This document shows, piece after piece, positions 38,457-48,880 of a stretch of 64,000 nucleotides of DNA (the first letter of the stretch is position 1; every line of letters starts with the position of its first letter). Made by a program: the position numbers and the translations under genes. Origin of the DNA: Plectrocnemia conspersa (taxonomy: Eukaryota > Arthropoda > Insecta > Trichoptera > Polycentropodidae); contig VTFK01000013.1 in the NCBI GenBank assembly GCA_009617715.1, positions 1,631,001-1,695,000 of the forward strand, written 5' to 3'. The notes beneath the pieces were generated by a model. The model did not search any database and had not been told where the DNA came from. It was given only the letters and a program-made list of their open reading frames with translations.

Positions 38457-38575
38457 GTATTTATGAGATATAAATTCAAAATATTATGCAACTAAAAGAT
38501 TAGGAGGTCACTTACATTTTACAATATTGATAACGGTTCTGTTTTTTGAGATAATTTTTTTTATTATGTTTGTAG

Positions 38576-40453
38576 ATGAAGATTCTTGGGACGGTTCTTA
38601 TTTTTTGTAGTTTGATCATCGGTGAGATAGGTGCAGCTAGAATATTAGCCTTGATGCCTTTTCCTGGAAAATCGCACTATATTAACATCCAACCAATAAT
38701 GCAAAGATTAGCAGAAAGAGGTCACGATGTTACTGTTGTCACTACGCATACTGAGAAAAACCCACCCAAGAACTATCATCAGATCGCGGTAGACAACAGA
38801 CCATTTTGGGAGGCATGTAAGAAAGCATACCAATTTATATTCAGAACTTTGCGAATTGCTGCTAGGGCATTCACCTTAACCCTAAATTGTTGCAATTTAT
38901 GGTTAAAAAAAGGCGTCTGTCTAGAATTCAAAAAGTTTCTTTATATGATTCTGAGTTATATGCGACTATTTTAAGACAGCTTCTCAAATGTTTTAGTCGG
39001 CGCGGATCACGATAAGTTTCAATTTGAAAACATGCCGTTTTACAAGGAGATGGTCATGCTTTGGGACGCTGCTTATTTCACCACAGAAGTGGCATTCAAT
39101 TCCACCTCTCTACAGAGCTTCATTCAAAACGACAAATCCCACTTCGATCTTGTGATTGTCGAACTATTTTTCCAAGAAGCGCTCTATATGTTTGCACACA
39201 AATACAAAGCGCCAATTGTGGCCATAAGCACAATGGGATTTACGCAATACGTAGGGGATTTCATGGGTAGCCCTCTTCAATTGTCGTACATGCCGCACGA
39301 ATTCTTACGCACGAGGGGCAAATTGAACCTGTGTAACAGACTGACCAATTTGTACTACACGATATACGACCTAATAGGTAGAAAGTATTACGTGCTCCCA
39401 AGACACGAGAGGTTATTGGAGAGGCATTTTAAAGACATACCTAAACCTTGGCCTTCCTTATACGAGATCGAAAGGAACATATCCGCCGTTTTGGTAAACA
39501 CACACTTCTCCATGGATACTGTTAGGCCACAAGTACCAGGGATCGTTGAGATTGGAGGCGTTCATATTAAAGAAGGAAAGGAACTACCAAATGTGAGTTA
39601 TAAATAATAAATATCACTTGTACGCTATAATTATTTAATTAAAATTGAGCAGGATTTAAAAAAGTTTATTGATGAATCACCGCATGGAGTTATATTCTTC
39701 TCACTCGGTTCGAATTTGAACAGTAAGGATATGCCTAAACACAAAGTAGATATGTTCTTAAACGCCTTTAGAAAATTAAAGCAAAGAATTTTATGGAAGT
39801 GGGAAGATGAACATTTACCTAATAAGCCAGATAATGTCATGATCAAAAATTGGTTACCGCAGAATGATATTCTTGGTATACAAATACACATATATTTTTA
39901 TTTTTACATGATAATATATTATTCTTATATTTTAGCACATCGAAATGTAATACTCTTTATAACACACGGTGGTCTTTTAAGCACAATTGAAGCTATCAAT
40001 TTCGGAAAGCCAATTATCGGAATACCTGTCTATGGAGATCAGCATTTGAACGCTGCAAGAGCAGAGACTATGGGCTTTGGAATAAAGATCTCGTTTTCTT
40101 CATTGACTGAAGAGAAACTCAATGATGTGTTAAAAGAGGTTTTAAACAATCCAAAATATAGTCAAGAAGCTTCTGAATATGCAAATAGATTCAAAGATAG
40201 GCCAATGTCGCCCTTAGACAATGCTGTTTATTGGATCGAATATGTAATAAGACATAAAGGAAACAAGTTTATGAAATCTCCGTTGTTGGAGTTAAGCTGG
40301 TACGAAGCATATATGATTGATGTTATTTTGTTAATTGTCTTAGCATTGACTGTACCGTTTATTTTACTTAAAATTTTGTTAAAGAAAATTAAGAAATTTG
40401 TGTGCTCTAAATCTGTTAAATTAAATACATCAAATACAAAGAAAAATAAATAA
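38576..40453 (+). CDS. UGT-b, UDP-glycosyltransferase, intact
   Basis: Exons: 38576-38816, 38997-39592, 39653-39875, 39936-40453; 525 aa with intron phases 1, 0, 1. A signal peptide (about 1-20) precedes PFPGKSH with catalytic-type His34. The acceptor domain includes FDLVIVELFFQEALYMFAH. The donor domain has WKWEDE, NWLPQNDIL and the signature FITHGGLLSTIEA…PVYGDQ, matching the UGT pattern well. A hydrophobic anchor (DVILLIVLALTVPFILL) is followed by a lysine-rich tail ending KKNK, a KKXX ER-retrieval motif. Expected to be an ER-membrane enzyme with a lumenal catalytic part that glycosylates small lipophilic molecules. Intron 3 is only 60 nt, divisible by three and free of in-frame stops. The ATG directly follows an acceptor-like TTTGTAG. 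AATAAA at 40556. This is the best reference copy in the cluster. Confidence 0.92.
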
Positions 40454-41530
40454 AAGCTGAGCTAAAAACTTTTTAATACTATATTATTCAAGTCTAAATT
40501 TAGATGTTAGAAAAAATATTATATATGTATAACGACACCTAGCGATAGGTGTAGAAATAAATATATGTTTTACACTACAGTATAAAAATAATTGTAAGAA
40601 CAGATAAAATATTTTTGGAAAATAGATTTATGGTCTTTGAGTAGATTATTTTATTACATTATGCAACCTGTTACGAGTTTCTTGTTAGTTTAGTAAATAA
40701 AATATAAAACATGCGATTTTTTTGTGTTTAAAAAATTAAACTTGCTCATGGGCTCTTTGCCAGAAATTTTATGGGCCATATTTCATTAAATGTATAAGGA
40801 AGACGCTACAATAATAACGGTAAGCAAACATTTTTTAATGGCACAAAGTTCATTAAAAACTAAATTTGTATAGGATGTCTCAGAGTGATTTTGTGTGCCA
40901 AATTTCTAAAGGATGATTTAGGCAATAAGTTTTTTTTTGAAAATATTTGAGATCCAGAAAATCACAGTTACATCAATAACAAATTTATTAGCTTATGCTG
41001 AGATATAAATGTAAACAGATGTTTCCCATTAAAATTGTATTGATTATATTATTCTAGTCTGGAATCAAATATTTAGAAAAGGCGTAGACAACTTATACAT
41101 ATCTTAAAAAAATGAAGATCAGATTTTAATATCATGAAACAAGTATTTACTGTGTTATAAAATAAATAAGTACTTAAGTAATATAAAAACATTGCACATA
41201 AGTACAGTAAATACTATAAATAATACATAAAGACCTTATCATATACATCAGGTACTTATAGCTCTAGTGCAAGTTAAAATTAAAAACCAAATCATTGTAA
41301 TCAAACGTAAGATATTCATTATTAGTATCAAAATGTAAGTCAAGATAACTTAAATAAATAAGATAAGATAAAATTCGTTACGTTTACATTTTTATATTAA
41401 ATAGTCTACACATAACTACTTCACACCATTTACATTAGACAGCTGTCGGACTAAAATTACTCTCATCATTAAGGTTCGTAATATATAATACAACATATTT
41501 TTAAAATAATATAAAATATTATTTTTACAG
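40454..41530. other. intergenic spacer, UGT-b to UGT-c
   Basis: A/T-rich. Includes the UGT-b 3' UTR with a small hairpin (ACACCTA/TAGGTGT at 40535-40552) and the AATAAA at 40556. A possible UGT-c 5' UTR exon ends at AAG|GTTCGT (41473/41474), whose intron would close with TTTTTACAG at 41530. Confidence 0.45.
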
Positions 41531-43314
41531 ATGTTTCCAATTAAAATTTTGACTATATTACTATTAATATCATCTGGAATAGAATCTTCTAATATATTAG
41601 TAGTCTCTCCTTACAATGGTAAGTCTCATGCTGTTTTTATACATGCTATCGTATTGGGATTGGCTGAAAATGGACACAACATCACAATGATCACAGGATT
41701 ACCTATAAAAGACCCTCCAAAAAACGTTAAGCAAATAAATATTCCAATAGAAGTTCCAAAAGAGTTTAAGAAGAGTAATATTGTCTACATATATAATAAT
41801 ATAATTTTTGTTATTGTTTTATAAAATCATAAATATGTTTTAGTGCAATCAAAAGAGCTACAAATGCTCCTAGATCATTTTGATAAAATGACTATGCTAA
41901 GACAGATGATTGAAATATGGAGCGTATTCAGGAAAACATCTATAGAAAAATACATGAGCGCAAAACCAATGATGGATTTTATCAACAAAGATCAAACCAA
42001 ATTCGATGTTGTGATTACTGAAAATTTCTTTCAAGAAGTTCTTTATTTTTTCAGTCATAAATACCAGGCTCCATTAGTGCTATTAAACGTTGGTGCTTAT
42101 TGGCAAAACACAGATGAATTAATGGGTAATCCATCAACAATTACTTATTTGGGCCATGAATTTGGAAAGCATTATGGAGATTTAACATATTTTCAAAGGA
42201 TCAACATTTACGTATTCAATAAAATAAATAAATTCTTATATAATTTTTGGCAAAAAGGAAAATTACAAGCATTGGCTGAGAAGCATTTTGAAAATGTTAC
42301 AAAACCATTGCCTAAGATTAATGAACTTGAAAAAAAAGTGTCGCTGGTTTTATTCAATGGACATCATTCTTTCGATGGAGTAAGACCATTAGTTCCGAAT
42401 ACAATTGGAATTGCTGGTGTACATTTAAAACCAGTTCAAGAATTACCAGATGTAAGTAAATAATTTATTACATAAAATAAAAATGAATTTTTTAATACTC
42501 AAATATTTTAGGATATCAAAAAATTTGTGGATGAAGCAGAGCACGGATTTATATACATGAGTTTAGGATCAAGACTAAATAGTGTCGGTTTGCCTGAAAA
42601 GCAATTAAAAGCAATATTAAGCGTTTTTAGCAAAATTAAACAGCGAGTTTTATGGAAGTGGGAAGGTGAAAGAATTCCAGGAATGACATCAAATATAATG
42701 ATTTCTAAATGGCTACCCCAAACTGACATATTGGGTAAAAAAAAATAATTTTATTATATCTAAAACAAATATATGATTATATTTATATTTCAGCTCATCC
42801 TAAAATTAAATTGTTTATAACTCAAAATGGCGTTTTAAGCACGATTGAAGCTGTGAGCAAAGGAGTGCCAATGTTAGGTATACCATTTTATACCGATCAA
42901 TTTTCTAATATTGCTAGGATAGAACATGCAGGGTTTGGGAAAAAATTAAGCATATTCACTTTGGATGAAGAAATACTACATGATTCTATCAACGATCTAG
43001 TGACAAATCCTAAATATATACAAGCTGCTAAAGAAGTTTCTGAAAAGTTCAACGATAGACAGAATAGTGCTCTTGAAACTGCTGTGTATTCCATAGAATA
43101 TGTAATGAGACATAATGTAACAAAATCTCTATTGGTTGAATATTCATGGTACAAATATTATGATATGGATATTTATGCCACGATTTTGGGATTAGTTGTA
43201 ATTGTTTCAATGTTAAGTTTTGTGTTATTATACGTGATATATTTAGCAATAAGAAAATTGTTTAAAATATTAACGACACCTAGCGTTGAAGATAATAATA
43301 AAAAGAATTTATAA
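41531..43314 (+). CDS. UGT-c, UDP-glycosyltransferase, altered signature
   Basis: Exons: 41531-41774, 41844-42451, 42512-42734, 42794-43314; 531 aa with phases 1, 0, 1. A signal peptide (about 1-19) precedes SPYNGKSH (His33). The acceptor part contains VVITENFFQEVLYFFSH and is the most divergent of the five; the exon 1-2 junction is longer and lacks the FWE motif seen in UGT-a and UGT-b. The donor domain keeps WKWEGE and KWLPQTDIL, but the signature reads FITQNGVLSTIEA…PFYTDQ: the His-Gly of THGG is Gln-Asn. In characterised UGTs that His contacts the UDP-sugar phosphates, so donor binding or catalysis may differ. The ORF and splice sites are intact, which argues against simple decay. Ends with a membrane anchor and KKNL (KKXX). 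AATAAA at 43355. Confidence 0.9.
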
Positions 43315-43399
43315 TTAAAATTTATATTTCATAGTATATTATACAATATTTTTTAATAAATAAAATATTAAAAATTATTTTAATTTATAAAATAAATAT

Positions 43400-46300
43400 A
43401 TTATTAATGTAATACTAAGTAAGTGATAACAATGCATATTTTTAATAAAGAAAACAGGTGTAAAAATATGTGGTTAGTATCATTATGTAATTAATCGTAA
43501 TCATAAAAACGTGATAATCAACAATTATTTCCTGTTCTTATACTGATTATAAAATGAGCTAAACTATTTGATTTTTAAAAATGTATAATAGATGATTAAA
43601 TGACATTGCTGCATAACTAATGGTCACAATAAATTAAGGTCAAATACAAAAGTTAGGCAGTGGGGATCTGGGATCAATGACCATTGTTATCATAACAATT
43701 ATTTCAGTATGATTGTAAGGTATCATACTCAAATATTTGTCGATAACTCAATAAATATAAATATCAATACATTTTTAAGAACGATGTGCTTATATAAAAA
43801 AGGTAGATATTTCGGTAACAATAATAAGTACTCAAGTATTCTTAATGTCGTAAAATATAAAGTAATAATCGTTGTAATAATATATAGATTTAATACAAAA
43901 TAGTTTGAGTTTCGAGTCTTCAAAAGATAAGTAATAAAAAACATTTACTTAAAACTATACAAGCATCATATTTTAACTGCAATTAAAAAACATATATAAT
44001 ATAAAATTAAAATACACAAAGCGTTTGCTTTTAGATCCAACGCATTTATATTATGTTTTTTATTCTATTTTACATACATACATATTTATACATAATATAA
44101 TAAAATTACGTATGTTTTATAAATTGATAAAACTAGTTTTAAATGCAAGCGTTGTGTATTCGTTATATAAGACATTTTATAAATATTTCTAAGTCACTGA
44201 AGCCTTGAATTAGTAATATGGTGTAAATTTGTCATTGCCATCGTTCACATAATGATACCAAATCTTTAAAGACAAATAATGGTTTATATAATATCAATAT
44301 ATATTGCGGTAGTTTTCAAGATACATTATTCATGTTCATTTTCATAGAACGACACTTATTTTCTACCGATAATAAACAACGACTATGATCGTTAGCGATT
44401 AGTAAAAAAAAATAATCAATGCGAGTTTAAATTTTTAATGGTTAAGTTTGACTGTTTTTTTTATGCTTTCACGGGAAATATTTTCATTTCGCAGCTGGCG
44501 ATTTACAAAGTTGAACGCCATTGATATCTGTAATTACCTATCGTGTTGAATTATTGACTGCGATTAACATAAATTCAAAGCACGCGCTATTTATACGGTT
44601 TATGTAGTAGGAAGGCCGAGTGTCGTCAAAGACGTCATTATGGATTTTTTCTCTCAACATTTTGGTTTATTTTAGTATAAACGAAAGCGAAAAAATCTGG
44701 TTTATTTCATTCGTTTCGACTAATGCGACCCTGTCGGAAAAATAATCACGTTTGACTTTGTTGCGACACGCGCTTTAGGCTAACTTTTTGATGTTGATAA
44801 AATATTAATTTAATATTGAGCGAGTTCGAAGCGAGCCTAAACGAGTTTGTCTGCGCGCTCAATTAAAATTTTATGGAACATCTACTAGTGGAAATAGTGG
44901 AAATTTTTCTTTGCGGTCATAATGCGGTAATGAGAATGTGTATTCTTGAAAATTTTCCTCTGGCCAGATTTTTCAATTAAGTTATGCATGAATATCTGGC
45001 GAGTTTGTGGACGCTAGAACATAATTCTTTATGTGACAGCAAAGTAATGTTTAGTAACTTTGGTCCGTGAAATTTATATTTTTTTCTCCATTAATTTTTT
45101 TTTTATATATGATTTATAATACAAATAAGACATATTATTATATATTAAAACTAACAATGAGAAAAGATTGTAAAATCACGATTATTATTAGAATTAAAAT
45201 TGCTTCTACGAAATAGTGCAAGCGTCTTTTTTGCAAAAATAAATTAAATTTTTTATGGCTGTTGATAATTTGCATATAATATTTTTGTTTTAATAATAAA
45301 ATGTATAAAGTATTGTTTTATTTATATTTGTTAATTTGTAAGCCATGTGTCTATTCTAGGCACCACAGTTAACGACTAAAGTGCTGATTGTTTAATGCAT
45401 GGCTCACATGTATAATGTATGTGGATCGCAACTACTGTAGGGACTAAAATATAATGCATTCACGGTTCTCAACATTAAAAACGCTATATTTTAATATTAG
45501 TGACAACTAAATAAATTAATAATGAAATAAAACAAGATTGACTCTCAGTGAAAATTGAAAGTAAAATGATAATAATAATTTCTATTAAGATCCAAGTACA
45601 AAGTTATACATAAGCTTAAAATAATAATACAGATTCACATCTAAATATAATTAAAACATAGATTTATTTTTATTTGCCTTCTTTAAATTAGAAAAAAATA
45701 CAATATTTAGTAATATTTGTTAAAACTAATATTTATACAAACATGAATAAATTTAAATACACTTTTTATAAATTAATACAAATAAATACAAGTCATATTT
45801 AATTTTATTTCTGTGTTAAAAAAAAACAGTTTAAATCAAAATTATCAAAAAATTCCATATTTCAATCCCCAAAAAAATATAATACTAATAATTTTATATA
45901 TAAACTATCAAAAATATATGTAATCTTTGCTCTTATAATTATTTTACATATGCTATAAAAATCTTACGTCTTTAAAATAGCAAGTTATCATAAAAAAACA
46001 CAATCCTAAAATAACTTTATCACTTTGTTCATTCACTAGTCAGAAAAAAGTATGCGTAAATTAACTAATGATAAGTTTTTCCTGTGATAAAAACATGAGA
46101 TAATTAAATAATAAACAATCTTTGAGTCTGATGTCATTTTCATGTGTTTTTGTTTCCAAAGTTTTTTTTGAATGTTCATGCTATTTTTATTATTGGCTCA
46201 ATAAATAAGATTTTTTATTTATATCGATCTAAAATTAGGATGAGAACGCTGTAGTATATGAATGTATATTTTTATTACTATTTATAAAATATATTAATAG

Positions 46301-46679
46301 ACTCTATAATTCACTATTTCCACTGGTTAATCGTGTTGGTTAAAATGACACCGTTACGTTTCAAAATAATACTGAGAAACATAAATTTAAAAAAAAAAAA
46401 AATTTGTAAATATTTATTGATTATTGTTTCGATTTACAATAATTAGGATCATATTAAAATTTAGTTTAAAACTTCTAAGGTTAAAAGAACAATAATTATT
46501 TTTTTTAATAAAAAGTAGTGGTGGTTCTCAGTCAAGTATTGAATAAAGTGTATTCCTTTTGGATCAATTTTGGCGGACTCTTAATTGTAGTTTGAGATTG
46601 ATTTTGCAGCCAGGAAGACGCAGGTGAAAACTAGTAAGAATTTTATTAGATTATTTTACATATTTTGCGACAGACTAAG
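43400..46679. other. intergenic spacer, UGT-c to UGT-d, left part
   Basis: A/T-rich. A less A/T-rich patch occupies about 44460-44900 with no recognisable coding content. The short open frames near 43709-43944 are A/T-driven and on both strands. Confidence 0.5.
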
Positions 46680-47015
46680 ATGAGTGAGTTTCGTATTATC
46701 CGAGCAGTGGTGGAAAACCTGGCGCAGGGATGATGTCCGTGAAAGATCCTCAGGGGTCTTGTAGTGTCTGAAGGCTTTCCTTCTGGCTGCGATGATCGTG
46801 TTCTAAAGTCTCAGATCGTATTTTTGGGGTGAATCTGTTAGTCCTTAAGAATGTCTGCCAGAGTCTGCCAGGTGACTGCTTGTAACTGCCTTATGTATTT
46901 AGGCCTGAAAAGCTGGCTGAACAATTACAATCATGCAGCGATCATCCAGCCAATTTTTGCACATGCTTCTTAAAACAACAAAAAAAGTATACGCCTTTAG
47001 AAAGTGACATCTCCG
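46680..47015 (+). repeat. dispersed repeat A, copy 2
   Basis: Plus-strand copy of the repeat found inverted at 25205-25600. The alignable order is the same from GGTGGAAAACCTGGCGCAGG through GTCTGCCAGAGTCTGCC to the GCAGCGATCATCCAGCCAAT and GTATACGCCTTTAGAAAGTG blocks (the last two as complements of copy 1). No protein recognised. Confidence 0.65.
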
Positions 47016-48850
47016 TGGTAAATTACGTAGCGGGATATTGTGGCTTTACGGTGCTATTTACCGTAGACTTACTACGTAGATTTTCAAGAATAAGGTCTTC
47101 CTCAACGAGAGCCTGTGTGGTTCTCACAGTGGTTTCTGGCGAAATTATATTTAGTACGACCGTTTTCAAATTTAATTTGCATGGTCGTGTTCAAGCTATT
47201 TTTTATACTTGTAGTTCAGCTTGCGAAATATGCAAACGCAAATTCTTTGTTATTGTCTAAAATTATTTGAGAATGATGATTTTAAAATCGGTAATATTTG
47301 GCTTATACCTAACGTACTCCCTTGTATTTGGCACTGACCTTTTATTTTTGCAATACTTTAAAGAAGTAAGTCTTACTATCCCGGGTGATTCTCACAAATA
47401 TGCACAGGTAAAACTATTTTAAAAATAGCTAAAAAGGTAAAATATTTAAAAATAACTTATTTTAAATATAAATTATGAAATTATTTCGTGTAATATTTTG
47501 ACTCTATGTTATTCATAAATATTTTGTTGTGAATATATTTAAGAGCACTCTAATATTGCTGGGCAAAAAAAGAAGCTTTTTATAGCTGAAAACTAGAAAT
47601 ATTATTTTTGCAATCGTTTGTTAAATGTTGATAATTTAAAGTTGGTAATGTAGAAATCTGTATACACACCAAAAAATAATATTAAAAAAAACATCACTCT
47701 TTAAAAAATTTGATAATGTGGATGAATATTTACTATAAAAAAAAAATTTGATAATGTGGATGAATATTTACTATAAAAAGTTAAATGGGAACAAATTTAT
47801 ATTTATACCTCTAATTATATAATTTTAATATTATTTACTTATTTCTATTATTTTTTATGATGTTTTAGTTGTAAATATATACCGAGTGTAGTTGTAAATA
47901 TTTTTATTATTGTACATTATAGAGGCAAACTTTATCAGATTAAAATAACTGATCGATAGAAAATTTTGACAGAGGTTAGATTTTTTGTATTTATATTATA
48001 TTATAAAACATAAATGAATCTTTAAAGCAAATCAAAATAACTCTTTTACATCGGTGAAGAGTAGCAATTTCTAGATCAACTACTTTCTACTTTCAACGTG
48101 CTGACGACCAAATACGTACTATTGCAATACATGCCAATGAAACAGCTGAATAAATTGAAAAGCGACGTACTGATGATTACGTGCTACTGAAATACGTGCA
48201 GACAAGAGACTGAAACTATGCAATATAACAAAATATTTAAATATTTTTTTTAAAACAGGATGAATATAAAAATAGTATTATAAATAAAGAATGAGTTTGA
48301 ACTCATTCTTTTCATAGTGTTTACAGTAGTTTCTTTGTAATTTTGAAAAAAATCGCAGTTTCTTGCATATATAGACATCATGCTTCTTTAGAGGTTTGAA
48401 ATAACGGTATTCAATAGACTAGAATAAAATATACCGTAAAATAAAAAAAATACTAAAATCACAATGGACAATATTGTACCAAAAGTACTAGTTCAGACAC
48501 TTTTGAATATGCTACTGATCATTATTTTAAGGTTATAAAGAAAGAATATTAGGAGAAATATTAAGATCTTTTAATATTTTGGAAGTATTTCATTTATAAA
48601 AAATGCAAAAATATATTACATAATATGACGTTATTTTTAATGAGATCATATTGCAATTACGTAAATTACATAAGTATAATATTATATTGTTTATGTTTAT
48701 TAAGCAGCATAACACGTTTAAAACATTATCTAGCTGATTATTTTTATATGCATTTATGCAGTTGGAGAATCGCAGACTAATACTAATATAATGTTGTGTC
48801 CCCACTCTGAACGTGAAGCATAAACCGAAAACGTAAAAATTTAATAGTAG
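47016..48850. other. intergenic spacer, UGT-c to UGT-d, right part
   Basis: A/T-rich. Contains a 38-bp tandem duplication (47703-47778) and a short perfect hairpin AAGAATGAGTT/AACTCATTCTT (about 48287-48310). The plus frame at 47015-47260 shows no family resemblance. Confidence 0.5.
47703..47778. repeat. 38-bp tandem duplication
   Basis: Two near-identical copies of a 38-bp unit containing TTTGATAATGTGGATGAATA stand head to tail (47703-47740 and 47741-47778). The lack of divergence points to a recent duplication. Confidence 0.8.
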
Positions 48851-48854
48851 TCAA

Positions 48855-48880
48855 TCAGTCGTTGACGAGTCGGTTCCGCA
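48855..48880 (+). promoter_or_regulatory. candidate UGT-d initiator and 5' leader
   Basis: TCAGTC at 48855-48860 is a good match to the arthropod initiator. It lies 24 nt before the upstream ATG at 48881, giving a very short leader. Confidence 0.4.

Noticed and set aside
47015..47260. 81-codon plus-strand frame near repeat A
   Set aside because: No similarity to a known family and partly overlapping a transposon-derived repeat.
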